The notes under the pieces are model-generated. The model was not told the DNA's origin and did no database searches. It saw only the letters and a program-made list of their open reading frames with translations. This document shows, piece after piece, positions 17,244 through 25,696 of a stretch of 64,000 bases of DNA. The stretch's first letter is position 1. Every line of letters starts with the position of its first letter. The stretch is taken from NCBI GenBank assembly GCA_034429715.1, contig DAOUFR010000058.1, forward strand, positions 1 through 64,000. Direction: 5' to 3'. Made by a program: the position numbers and the translations under genes. This stretch comes from CAIMUM01 sp034429715. GTDB lineage: Bacteria; Chloroflexota; Dehalococcoidia; GIF9; UBA5629.

Positions 17244-18674
17244 ATGCATGATTTGCACGAAAGCTGTGGCATTTTCGGTATTTACGCCCCCGGAGTAGAT
17301 GTAGCCCGTATCTCTTTCTTTGCTCTGTTTGCCCTTCAGCATCGCGGGCAGGAAAGCGCGGGTATAGCTACGGTCGAGGGTGGAAAGATCTATATCCATA
17401 CGGATATGGGGCTTGTTTCACACGCATTCAACGAGGAAGAGTTGCTGCGTCTCAAGGGCAATATCGCCATCGGCCATAACCGATACTCCACCACAGGCTC
17501 CAGCGTTGCCTGCAATGCCCAGCCTATCCTGGCGGGCACCACTGACTTGCAGGTGGCCCTGGCCCATAACGGCAATATAATCAACAGCGCCGCCCTGCGG
17601 GCCAGTCTGGAGGAGCAGAGCTTCAAATTCAACTCGTCCACCGACTCGGAGGTGATCGGCTACCTGATGATCAGCTCTCCCGAGAAAGAGATAGAAGCAA
17701 AAATCAAGTACGCCATGCGTCGTCTGCAGGGGGCCTACTCCCTGGTTATACTGGCAGGAGAAAGGCTCTACGGCGTGCGCGATCCCATGGGCGTCAGGCC
17801 GCTGTCGCTGGGGACCATCGACGGCGGGTGGGTGCTGGCATCCGAGACGTGTGCTTTCGATAATATCGGCGCCCAGTTCGTCAGGGAGATAGAGCCCGGC
17901 GAGATTGTTACAATCGATGGTAACGGCGTGCGCAGCACACGTATCGAAAGCGAACGTAAGGCCCTCTGTATATTCGAATTTATCTACTTTGCCCGGCCCG
18001 ACAGCCTGCTCAACGGTAAACTGATTTACTCCGCCCGGGAGCAGATGGGCGCAATACTGTCCAGGGAGTACCCGGTGGATGCCGATATGGTAATGGGTGT
18101 ACCCGATTCAGCCACGGCCGCCGGAATAGGTTACGCCAGGGCTTCGGGCATCCCCTACCATGAAGGCCTGCTCAAGAACCGCTATGTGGCGCGTACCTTT
18201 ATTGCACCGGACCAGCGCCTGCGCGAACTGGGGGTCAGGCTGAAGTTCAACCCATTGACTCAGGAGATATCCGGCAAGCGACTGGTTGTAGTGGATGACA
18301 GCATCGTGCGCGGCACTACCACGCCTCGTGTTATCAACATGCTGAAAAAAGCCGGGGCCAGGGAGGTGCATATGAGGATCTGCGCACCGCCCATACGCTA
18401 CCCCTGCTTTTTCGGCGTCGATATGGCTACGCGCTGGGAGTTGATAGCAGCGCATAAAACCGTGCCCGAGGTCAGAGACGCCATCGGCGCAGACACGCTC
18501 GGCCACATCAGCATGGACGGACTGATCGAGGCAGTAGGGCTGCCCAAGGAGATATTCTGCACCGCTTGCTTTACCGGCCAGTACCCGATGCCGGTGCAGC
18601 TTGAGATGGACAAGTTACAACTGGAGACTCTTCCTTTAGACGTGGCAAGGAGCCTCAGTGAAATCGAAACCTAA
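17244..18674 (+). CDS. purF: Amidophosphoribosyltransferase
   Basis: 476 residues. Cys8 (ESCGIFGIY) is the glutaminase nucleophile exposed after removal of a short propeptide; RYSTTGSS and HNGNI follow in the Ntn domain. The phosphoribosyltransferase half has VVDDSIVRGTTTPR, the PRPP loop. It catalyses the first committed step of purine synthesis: PRPP plus glutamine to 5-phosphoribosylamine. Cysteines near the C-terminus (CAPPIRYPCFFG, FCTACFTGQYP) fit the Fe-S-containing Bacillus-type enzyme. First gene of a purF-purM-purH operon; overlaps purM by 17 bases. Confidence 0.96.
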   Translation: MHDLHESCGIFGIYAPGVDVARISFFALFALQHRGQESAGIATVEGGKIYIHTDMGLVSHAFNEEELLRLKGNIAIGHNRYSTTGSSVACNAQPILAGTTDLQVALAHNGNIINSAALRASLEEQSFKFNSSTDSEVIGYLMISSPEKEIEAKIKYAMRRLQGAYSLVILAGERLYGVRDPMGVRPLSLGTIDGGWVLASETCAFDNIGAQFVREIEPGEIVTIDGNGVRSTRIESERKALCIFEFIYFARPDSLLNGKLIYSAREQMGAILSREYPVDADMVMGVPDSATAAGIGYARASGIPYHEGLLKNRYVARTFIAPDQRLRELGVRLKFNPLTQEISGKRLVVVDDSIVRGTTTPRVINMLKKAGAREVHMRICAPPIRYPCFFGVDMATRWELIAAHKTVPEVRDAIGADTLGHISMDGLIEAVGLPKEIFCTACFTGQYPMPVQLEMDKLQLETLPLDVARSLSEIET

Positions 18675-19683
18675 GGGCGCTTATGCCCAGGCCGGTGTCG
18701 ACATATCGGCTGCCGATAAGACCAAGGAACTGATTAAGGAACTGGTGCGGCCGACGTTCGGCCCCGAGGTGTTGACCGATATCGGGCATTTCGGCGCTTT
18801 CTTCAAGCTGAAAAAGTACAGGGACCCCGTGCTCGTCTCCAGCTCCGACGGCGTGGGCACCAAGCTGAAGATAGCCGTTCTTATGGACAAGCACGATACG
18901 GTCGGCATGGACCTGGTCAACCATTGCGTTAACGACATACTCTGCAGCGGCGCCAGCCCCCTCTTTATGCTGGACTATGTGGCCCTGGGCAAGCTGCACC
19001 CGCACAAGGTGGCGGCCATAGTGTCCGGCCTGGCACAAGCCTGCAGGGAGGTGGGCTGCGCTCTGATCGGCGGCGAGACGGCCGAAATGCCCGGCATGTA
19101 CAAATCGGCAGACTACGACCTGGCGGGATTCATCGTGGGTGTGGTGGAAAAAAATAGTCTGATCAGCGGTGAGAAGATCAGCGAAGGCGATACCGTGATC
19201 GGGCTTGCGTCAACAGGCCTGCATACAAACGGTTACTCGCTGGTACGCAAGGTGTTCAACATCGACCATGATTCGCTAACACTCAAGGTGATACATCCCG
19301 AGCTGGGCAGGACCCTGGGAGAGGAGCTGCTCGTGCCTCACCCCTGCTATTACAATGATCTAAAACCCTACCTGGGGGAGGTCCACGGCATCGCGCATAT
19401 AACCGGTGGAGGGCTTGTGGGGAATATACCGCGAATCCTGCCTCAAAGCTGTTCGGTGGAGCTGGACAGGTCATCCTGGACGACGCCTGCCATATTTGAG
19501 CTCATTCAGAAGAGAGGCAATGTCAGGGATGAAGAGATGTTCCGCGTCTTCAATATGGGCGTGGGCATGGTCGTGCTCTGCGATAAGGAATGCTCCGATA
19601 AAATATTGCAGACCGTGACCGGTGCGAGCGTAATCGGCAGGGTTATCAAGGCCAATGGCAGCGAGAGAGTGATAATACGGTAA
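18658..19683 (+). CDS. purM: Phosphoribosylformylglycinamidine cyclo-ligase (AIR synthetase)
   Basis: 341 residues, GTG start inside the end of purF. Diagnostic stretches are YAQAGVDISAADKTKELIKE, SSDGVGTKLKIA, GGETAEMPGMY, and HITGGGLVGNIPRILP. It closes the imidazole ring of AIR with ATP. Length and order are normal for the family. Confidence 0.96.
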   Translation: MKSKPKGAYAQAGVDISAADKTKELIKELVRPTFGPEVLTDIGHFGAFFKLKKYRDPVLVSSSDGVGTKLKIAVLMDKHDTVGMDLVNHCVNDILCSGASPLFMLDYVALGKLHPHKVAAIVSGLAQACREVGCALIGGETAEMPGMYKSADYDLAGFIVGVVEKNSLISGEKISEGDTVIGLASTGLHTNGYSLVRKVFNIDHDSLTLKVIHPELGRTLGEELLVPHPCYYNDLKPYLGEVHGIAHITGGGLVGNIPRILPQSCSVELDRSSWTTPAIFELIQKRGNVRDEEMFRVFNMGVGMVVLCDKECSDKILQTVTGASVIGRVIKANGSERVIIR

Positions 19684-19693
19684 GGGGGTAGCC

Positions 19694-21226
19694 ATGCGAG
19701 CAATCCTGAGCGTTTCCAATAAATCAGGGCTGGTCGATTTCGCTAAAAAGCTGGGGAGTCTCAAGGTCGAGATATTCAGCACCGGCGGCACCAGGAAATC
19801 GTTGACCGATTCAGGCCTTAAAGTACGCAGCATATCGGACATTACCGGATTTCCCGAGATACTGGACGGCCGGGTTAAAACGCTGCACCCCGCGGTGCAT
19901 GGCGGGATACTTGCGCGGCGCGACCTGGACCGGCATATGCAGGAGCTTGGCGATCATAAGATCGGCTTGATCGACCTGGTGGTGGTCAACCTGTATCCCT
20001 TTGTCGAGACCGTTTCCAAAGCGGAAGTGACGCTGGAAGACGCGCTGGAGAATATCGATATCGGCGGCCCGACTATGATCAGGGCTGCGGCCAAGAATTT
20101 CCCGGCCGTTCTGGTGGTGGTGGACCCGGCGGACTATGATGAACTGATAGAAAAACTGAAGGCGGGACAGGTCGACACGGCCTTCCGCCGCAAGCTGGCG
20201 CAGAAAGCGTTTCAGCATGTTGCGCTCTATGACACGGCTATCTCACAGTACCTGCTGGAAGGCGAGACCTTCCCCGGGGACCTTACTCTGGCCCTGAGCA
20301 AAATGTATAACCTTCGCTACGGCGAAAACCCGCATCAGCCTGCGGCGCTGTACGTTGAGAAGGTGGCGGGGCATAACCCCCGGGGTATCACCCAGGTCAA
20401 ACGGCACTCCGGGCCCGAGCTTTCTTTCAACAACTTCCTTGATATCGACTCGGCATGGAATGTGGTGAGCGATTTTGTGGAGCCCGCCGTGGCGGTCATC
20501 AAGCACACAAATCCCTGCGGCCTGTGCAGCAACAACGACCTTGTCGAAGCCTACGGCAGGGCGCTGGCCGGTGACCCCGTGGCAGCCTTCGGGGGTATCG
20601 TGGCCGTGAACAGGGTAATGGATATCGCCCTGGCCACCGAGGTGGATAAGACGCATTTCGATGCAATCATAACGGGAGGGTATACGGAGGAGGCGCTGGC
20701 ATTGCTGGGCCGCAAGAAGAGCCTGCGGCTGCTGTCCATGCCGGCTGAGCCGCCGGCTCCCGGGGGAAAAGCGGTGGAGTTTCGCCCTATTAGAGGAGGA
20801 TTCCTCGCGCAGCTCAAGGATTTTTATACGGAAGAAGAATTCAAGCCCAGGGTCGTAACCAAACGCGCGCCGAGCGAGAGAGAATGGGAAGACCTCTTCT
20901 TCGCCTGGAAGGTGGTCAAGCATATTAAATCGAACGGCATAACGCTGGCCAGGGACCGCACGCTGCTGGGCATGGGAGCGGGCCAGCCCAACCGGTCTGT
21001 CAGCGCCCAGATCGCCCTGGAGCGGGCAGGCGGAAAATCGAAGGGGGCTGTGCTGGGCTCGGATGCCTTCATCCCCTTCCCTGATACGGTGGAGCTGGCC
21101 GCAGCCGGCGGGGTGACGGCCATAATACAGGTGGGCGGATCGATCAGGGACCAGCAGTCCATCGATGCGGCCGACAAGCACGGCATGGCCATGGTTTTCA
21201 CAGGAGTCAGGCATTTCAAGCATTGA
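19694..21226 (+). CDS. purH: Bifunctional AICAR transformylase / IMP cyclohydrolase
   Basis: 510 residues, start preceded by AAGGGGGT. The N-terminal IMP cyclohydrolase domain has FSTGGTRKSL and DGRVKTLHPAVHGGIL. The AICAR transformylase domain has MYNLRYGENPHQPAALY, VIKHTNPCGLC (Lys-His catalytic pair), GDPVAAFGGIVA, and SDAFIPFPD. It performs the last two steps to IMP. The stop overlaps a TTG start of the next small gene. Confidence 0.96.
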   Translation: MRAILSVSNKSGLVDFAKKLGSLKVEIFSTGGTRKSLTDSGLKVRSISDITGFPEILDGRVKTLHPAVHGGILARRDLDRHMQELGDHKIGLIDLVVVNLYPFVETVSKAEVTLEDALENIDIGGPTMIRAAAKNFPAVLVVVDPADYDELIEKLKAGQVDTAFRRKLAQKAFQHVALYDTAISQYLLEGETFPGDLTLALSKMYNLRYGENPHQPAALYVEKVAGHNPRGITQVKRHSGPELSFNNFLDIDSAWNVVSDFVEPAVAVIKHTNPCGLCSNNDLVEAYGRALAGDPVAAFGGIVAVNRVMDIALATEVDKTHFDAIITGGYTEEALALLGRKKSLRLLSMPAEPPAPGGKAVEFRPIRGGFLAQLKDFYTEEEFKPRVVTKRAPSEREWEDLFFAWKVVKHIKSNGITLARDRTLLGMGAGQPNRSVSAQIALERAGGKSKGAVLGSDAFIPFPDTVELAAAGGVTAIIQVGGSIRDQQSIDAADKHGMAMVFTGVRHFKH

Positions 21227-21615
21227 GCAAAGGCGGTAAAATAGCAGCAGGCGGTGCAACTATGCTGATGATAAATATCGATACATTCAACCAGGCCCGG
21301 GCCAAGCTCGGGAATACTGCGACCAGGCGTGAGGGCATCGAGGAACTGCGTAAGTTCCTGGATATAAAGCAGGCGCACCTGTGGCGGTCGGAAGTCATAG
21401 CTCCCTGCTGCGGCAACCTGGGCGGATTCGCCTGCCAGCTGAGCGAGGAAACACAGCTCCTGGAGAAAGCGCTGCCCCTGCTGGAAAATGACGACCTGGA
21501 CGGGGCGAAGCCCATGCTCGACCGGCTGGCGCAGCTGATTGGCTACGGCATGGGACAGAAGGAGACGCCGGACCTCATCCGGCGGCTGACCAACTCCCCC
21601 GGGCCATCTCATTAG
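21223..21615 (+). CDS. Hypothetical 130-residue protein coupled to purH
   Basis: TTG start overlapping the purH stop (TTGA). An ATG at 21262 would give a 117-residue protein starting MLMINIDTF. No family recognised. The sequence is mostly helical and polar with CCGNLGG in the middle and LLEKALPLLENDDLDGAKPMLDRL, a pattern like a small helical-repeat or four-helix protein. Position in the pur operon suggests co-expression only. Confidence 0.6.
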   Translation: MSKGGKIAAGGATMLMINIDTFNQARAKLGNTATRREGIEELRKFLDIKQAHLWRSEVIAPCCGNLGGFACQLSEETQLLEKALPLLENDDLDGAKPMLDRLAQLIGYGMGQKETPDLIRRLTNSPGPSH

Positions 21616-21646
21616 AAACAACTATAACTGGTTGTCGGAGGAAGAC

Positions 21647-22051
21647 ATGAGTAAGAGGCGGGCAATTATACCCAAAGGCTGGGAGATCTACGAGCACCTT
21701 ACCTTTGCGCCGGCCGTGCGCAGGGGCAATATGCTCTACATCTCGGGCACCGATGCCACGGAGATCGACCTTCAGACCGGCAAACTGTTAATCAGGGGAG
21801 ACATCGTGCAGCAGTACCGAACGATCTTTCTCAAGATGAAAACCATACTGGATGCGGCCGGCGCTACCTTTGATGACGTGGTCTGGACCTGCGACTATAT
21901 AAAAACCAAAGAAGGGTACAAGGGGACGGCGGCTGTGCGACGGGAGTTCTTCGGCGCCAGCTTCCCCGCCTCCACCGGCATAGTGGTCCAGGACCTTCTG
22001 AGCAGGGACGCCCTGGTTGAGATGGACGCCGTAGCCATGCTCGACGGATAA
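21647..22051 (+). CDS. RidA/YjgF/UK114-family protein
   Basis: 134 residues from the ATG at 21647, which has GGAGGA 6 bases ahead; a TTG at 21632 contains that site and is unlikely. The RidA fold shows in GNMLYISGTDA, QYRTIFLKMKTILDAAGATFDDVVW and the C-terminal VQDLLSRDALVEMDAVAM. RidA deaminates reactive enamine/imine intermediates. The usual catalytic Arg before the C-terminal E is seen as SRDALVEMD, so it may be active, but YjgF subgroups vary. Confidence 0.85.
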   Translation: MSKRRAIIPKGWEIYEHLTFAPAVRRGNMLYISGTDATEIDLQTGKLLIRGDIVQQYRTIFLKMKTILDAAGATFDDVVWTCDYIKTKEGYKGTAAVRREFFGASFPASTGIVVQDLLSRDALVEMDAVAMLDG

Positions 22052-22052
22052 C

Positions 22053-22727
22053 ATGCACAAGACTGTAGTCATCGCCCACCGCGGCTTCCACAGGGACTTT
22101 CCCGAGAATACGCTGGAGGCTTTTAAAGCCGCCCTCGATCTAGGGGCGGACGGGGTCGAGTTCGACGTGCAGGAGACCGCGGACGGTGGATTCGTTATCC
22201 ATCATGATGCGGATATAGGTGGAAGCAGCATCGGCAGCCTTTCGCTGGCCGACCTGGCCGGGCGCAGGGTGGCAGGCGGCTACCGCATACCCACACTGCA
22301 GGAAGCGCTGAATATACTGGGCAAAGGGCTGGTGCTTCTGGTCGAGCTCAAACAGGTGCGTTCCCCGGACAAATTCCTGACCATACTGCGCAGCTATGTC
22401 GATAAGGCGTGGACGGTGCTGGTCTCTTTTGATGCCGCCCTGATCGAGAGACTGGCAGTGCTGGCGCCTGAGTTGCCCCGCGCTGTTATCAGCGAGCCCA
22501 AAGATAGCGGGCATAAGGTTGCCTCAGCCGGGACCGCCGGTTTCGCTCAGCTGGCCGCCGGTATGGTAACGGGCGATCTGGTTGAAAAAGCGCATGCCAG
22601 AGGAGACCTGGTGTTCGTCTGGGACGGCGGGGATGAGGAAACGATGAGACGGGCTGTGCGCTGCGGACCTGACGTGATCATGACCGACCGTCCCGATATC
22701 GTGATCAGGGAAATCCGGAAGCTATAA
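22053..22727 (+). CDS. ugpQ: Glycerophosphodiester phosphodiesterase
   Basis: 224 residues, starting one base after the RidA stop. HRGFHRDFPENTLEAF, GADGVEFDVQ and HHDADIGG give the metal and catalytic residues (HRG, E-N, E-D, H) of the GDPD family; no signal peptide, so cytoplasmic. It hydrolyses glycerophosphodiesters from phospholipid turnover to glycerol-3-phosphate. The C-terminus overlaps the convergent methyltransferase gene by 6 bases. Confidence 0.9.
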   Translation: MHKTVVIAHRGFHRDFPENTLEAFKAALDLGADGVEFDVQETADGGFVIHHDADIGGSSIGSLSLADLAGRRVAGGYRIPTLQEALNILGKGLVLLVELKQVRSPDKFLTILRSYVDKAWTVLVSFDAALIERLAVLAPELPRAVISEPKDSGHKVASAGTAGFAQLAAGMVTGDLVEKAHARGDLVFVWDGGDEETMRRAVRCGPDVIMTDRPDIVIREIRKL

Positions 22728-23519
22728 ATCCCGGCTTTTCAGCCGCTCCCGGGCCAGCTCACAGGCGGCCGGGGAGACATCGATGCCGATCCATCGGCGG
22801 CCCAGCTTGTGAGCGGCGGCCAGGGCTGTGCCGCTTCCGCAAAAGGCGTCCAGCACGATATCCCCCTGATTGCTGCCGGCGGAGACTATTCTTTCGAGCA
22901 GGGCCAGCGGCTTCTGTGTAGGATAGTCCAGTCGCTCGCGGCTGGTCCTGCCCACCATGTTTATCTCCCAATAATCTTTCATACCTACCTGCGTATACCA
23001 GCCGGCCTCATCCCGGTACTCAGCCACGCCCTGGAACCTGTAGGGCTTGAGCCCGCGGTTGTACGATTTCTCCTTCAGCCCGTTGAAAACATAATCGCCG
23101 GTCTTGGAATAGAAGAGGATGATATCGTGCTTGCGCGAGAAGCGCCTGCGCGGGCTGGCTCCTCCCGACCTGTAGCACCAAACTATTTCGTTCTGAAAAT
23201 TGCTGTAGCCGAATAAATCGGGGCCGTCCAGCAGCACCTTGACGTAATGCGACGCATGCCAGTCACAGTGATAGTAGAAGCTGCCCGTCGGCTTTAAAAC
23301 GCGGTGCAGTTCTTTAATTCGTGGTTTCATATAATCAAGATAGGCGTTCACACCATCGAACCTGTCTTCAAAGCGCCTGTCGCCGGTGGTCTTGGGGGAG
23401 GTACTGTAGTTGCGGTTGGAATTGAAGGGCGGGTCGATATAGATCAGGTCGACGCTTTGCGAAGCTATATCCCTCAGCTTCACCAGGCAGTCGCCGCAGT
23501 AGATAATGCCGGTCTTCAC
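22722..23519 (-). CDS. Site-specific DNA methyltransferase, beta-class N4/N6 (orphan)
   Basis: 265 residues. Motif IV comes first (DLIYIDPPFNSNRNY, residues ~24-38) and the SAM-binding motif I last (VLDAFCGSGTALAAAH, ~220-235), the order of beta-class amino-methyltransferases such as the M.HinfI/CcrM type. YPTQKPLALLERIV before motif I is typical of this group. No restriction endonuclease or specificity gene is nearby, so it may be a regulatory or protective orphan enzyme. DPPF rather than DPPY or SPPY leaves N6-adenine versus N4-cytosine open; adenine is more likely. Confidence 0.88.
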   Translation of the reverse strand: MKTGIIYCGDCLVKLRDIASQSVDLIYIDPPFNSNRNYSTSPKTTGDRRFEDRFDGVNAYLDYMKPRIKELHRVLKPTGSFYYHCDWHASHYVKVLLDGPDLFGYSNFQNEIVWCYRSGGASPRRRFSRKHDIILFYSKTGDYVFNGLKEKSYNRGLKPYRFQGVAEYRDEAGWYTQVGMKDYWEINMVGRTSRERLDYPTQKPLALLERIVSAGSNQGDIVLDAFCGSGTALAAAHKLGRRWIGIDVSPAACELARERLKSRDL

Positions 23520-23594
23520 AGATTCATTGTATCATGCGGGATGTCCCGGTTTAATGCTATTATTGGATAAAATCGATTACGCGAGAGGTTTAGT

Positions 23595-24104
23595 GTGACG
23601 GAATCGACGATCAACCAGGTTAAATCGTTAATATTACCTTTGACGGCGTTGTTTATCATACCGGCCGCCATCCTGTGGGCGACCGGATTTAAAATCGGCT
23701 GGGGCCTGGGTCTGCCCTGGGATGCGGTGATCGTGCTGGCAGGCGGAATATTGATGGGTGCCGGGCTGTATTACCTTTCCATTACCATACGGCTTTTTGT
23801 CAATATCGGAAAGGGCACTCTGGCGCCCTGGTCGCCCACCAGGAAGCTGGTGGTCATCGGACCCTATCGCCACGTGCGCAATCCCATGATCAGCGGCGTG
23901 CTGATGACGCTGCTGGGTGAATCAATAGTCTTCGGTTCGATAGGAATATTCATCTGGTTCCTGCTGTTTTTCATCGTCAACCATATTTATTTCATATGTT
24001 CGGAGGAGCCGGGCCTGGAGAAGAGGTTTGGCGGGGAATACCTTATATATAAAAAGAACGTGCCACGCTGGATACCCAGGTTGCAGCCGTGGACCGGCCA
24101 ATAA
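23595..24104 (+). CDS. Isoprenylcysteine carboxyl methyltransferase (ICMT)/PEMT-like membrane methyltransferase
   Basis: 169 residues with four to five membrane helices. The C-terminal signature GPYRHVRNPMISGVLMTLLG and EEPGLEKRFGGEYLIYKKNVPRWIP matches the SAM-binding end of ICMT and phospholipid N-methyltransferase proteins. In bacteria these methylate lipids or unknown small acceptors; substrate cannot be inferred. GTG start after GAGAGG. Twelve bases separate its stop from hemolysin III. Confidence 0.85.
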   Translation: MTESTINQVKSLILPLTALFIIPAAILWATGFKIGWGLGLPWDAVIVLAGGILMGAGLYYLSITIRLFVNIGKGTLAPWSPTRKLVVIGPYRHVRNPMISGVLMTLLGESIVFGSIGIFIWFLLFFIVNHIYFICSEEPGLEKRFGGEYLIYKKNVPRWIPRLQPWTGQ

Positions 24105-24115
24105 AAGGGATTAAT

Positions 24116-24763
24116 ATGGCATTTCAAAGGTCCGACCTGGTGAATTTCTATTCCCACCTGCTGGGCGCCGTGGCGTCACTGGCGGGCTATATAGTCCTGC
24201 TCTGCAACTCCTCCGGCTCCATGACAAAAATCGTTCTGTCCAGCATTTACAGCCTGTGTGCCATCTTCATCTTCACCTGCAGCGCCATTTACCACGGGCA
24301 GAAAGCGGGCGAAGACGAGAGAAATCCGTGGCGGCGGCTGGACCATATAGCGATCTTCTTTATGATAGCGGGCACGTATACGCCTATAAGCTATATTTAC
24401 CTGGAAGGCTGGTGGCGCTGGGGCATCATCGGCGCGCAGTGGCTGCTGGTCATCCTTGGATTCGTCTTCAAGATGGTTTATATCCACGGCCCGCGCTGGC
24501 TGACTACAGTGATCTACGTCGTAATGGGCTGGATGTTACTGGTACCCCTTATATGGGGTCCTTTGCTGTCGACCATGCCGCTCCAATCGCTTTTATTGCT
24601 GTTGGCCGGCGGCGTTGCCTATACTCTTGGAGCGGTTTTCTACGCCATGAAGAAGCCCAACCCACTGCCAGGCGTATTCGGGTTCCACGAGATATTCCAT
24701 CTGCTGGTCATCGCAGGCGCGGTGCTGCACTATATGGTTATTTACTATGCCATAGCAGGATAA
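24116..24763 (+). CDS. Hemolysin III (TrhA/YqfA, PAQR family) membrane protein
   Basis: 215 residues from the ATG at 24116, which has AAAAGGGA ahead; the longer GTG frame lies in the preceding gene. Seven membrane helices are visible. Family marks: FYSHLLGAVASL, SAIYHGQ, the DHIAIFFMIAGTYTP stretch and FHEIFHLLVIAGAVLHY, with the Ser/His/Asp metal residues of PAQR proteins. Role in bacteria is linked to membrane lipid homeostasis; haemolytic activity is only a historical name. Confidence 0.9.
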   Translation: MAFQRSDLVNFYSHLLGAVASLAGYIVLLCNSSGSMTKIVLSSIYSLCAIFIFTCSAIYHGQKAGEDERNPWRRLDHIAIFFMIAGTYTPISYIYLEGWWRWGIIGAQWLLVILGFVFKMVYIHGPRWLTTVIYVVMGWMLLVPLIWGPLLSTMPLQSLLLLLAGGVAYTLGAVFYAMKKPNPLPGVFGFHEIFHLLVIAGAVLHYMVIYYAIAG

Positions 24764-24780
24764 CGGGACGAGGGTAGAGT

Positions 24781-25551
24781 ATGAGAATCGAGATGCTGGG
24801 CGCCCATAATACGGAGACCGATAAAGCCCGACTACCATCTGTGCTGGTGGACGGTATCGTCGCGCTGGATGCGGGCGGCCTGACTGCTTCGCTGCCGCTG
24901 GAAAGGCAGCAGCAGATAAAGGCCGTATTGCTCACGCACCATCACTTCGATCACTGCAAGGACCTGATTATGCTGGGGGCCAACAGCCTGCCCTCTTCGA
25001 CGGTTGATGTCTACGGCCTGCGCGATACGCTCGAAGTTGTTTATCTTTACCTGCTGGATGGGAAGCTGTATCGAGATTACACCTGCTGGCCCTCTGCGGA
25101 GAATCCGCGCATGAAGCTGAAGCCTGTTGCGCTGTTTCAACCACTATCGCTGCAAAACCTTGAAGTACTGCCCCTGCCCGTCAGCCATTCCGTCCCGTCG
25201 GTCGGCTACTTCATCAAAGCGGACGGCGGAAAAAGCCTCTTTTACGCGGGCGATACGGGGCCGGGTCTGGAGGGGTGCTGGGAGCGGATAGCGCCGGACC
25301 TGCTTGTTATCGAGGTTACGCATCTAAATCGCGCACAGAAAGACATGGAGAAGCTGCGTCACATGACGCCAGGGATGCTGGCGCAGGAGCTTTTAGAGTT
25401 TCGCAAGGCCAGGGGCTACCTGCCCCGGGTGATCGTCGGCCATTTGCCTGTGGCGTACGAGGATGAGATGCGCGAAGAGATAGCCACGGCCGGCAAGCAG
25501 CTCGAGATGGAGATAGAGGTCGGATACGAAGGGCTGACGGTCGAACTGTGA
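24781..25551 (+). CDS. MBL-fold metal-dependent hydrolase (cyclic-nucleotide phosphodiesterase/RNase Z-like)
   Basis: 256 residues. LLTHHHFDHCKDL (residues ~55-67) is the zinc HxHxDH motif; FYAGDTGPG supplies the bridging Asp, LPVSHSVPSVGYFI a metal His and VIVGHLP a final His. The overall arrangement resembles class II cAMP phosphodiesterase and RNase Z-like hydrolases. Substrate unknown. GAGGGTAGAGT precedes the start, 17 bases after the hemolysin III stop, so the three genes from 23595 probably form a transcript. Confidence 0.85.
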   Translation: MRIEMLGAHNTETDKARLPSVLVDGIVALDAGGLTASLPLERQQQIKAVLLTHHHFDHCKDLIMLGANSLPSSTVDVYGLRDTLEVVYLYLLDGKLYRDYTCWPSAENPRMKLKPVALFQPLSLQNLEVLPLPVSHSVPSVGYFIKADGGKSLFYAGDTGPGLEGCWERIAPDLLVIEVTHLNRAQKDMEKLRHMTPGMLAQELLEFRKARGYLPRVIVGHLPVAYEDEMREEIATAGKQLEMEIEVGYEGLTVEL

Positions 25552-25567
25552 GCGAGTTTTAATACGG

Positions 25568-25653
25568 GTCATTGCGAGGAGCATAGCGACGAAACAATCC
25601 TGTGCGTAATTGCGGGTACACCGGATTGCCACGCCCTTCGGGCTCGCAATGAC
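25568..25653. repeat. 86-bp imperfect palindromic intergenic repeat
   Basis: Begins GTCATTGCGAG and ends CTCGCAATGAC (perfect 11-base terminal inverted repeat), with inner stretches GCGACGAAACAATC and GGATTGCCACGCCCTTCGGG. This is recognisable as a widely scattered REP/MITE-like element of bacterial genomes. It lies between convergent genes and could fold as a hairpin in either transcript. Single copy in this window. Confidence 0.7.
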
Positions 25654-25696
25654 ATTTAAAAACTGAAGCGCTCGGAACGATGTAATTAAATCGTAC

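Noticed and set aside
19811..21621. Long antisense frames (up to 338 codons) opposite purH
   Set aside because: GC-rich coding DNA creates long antisense frames; purH is certain and these have no motifs.
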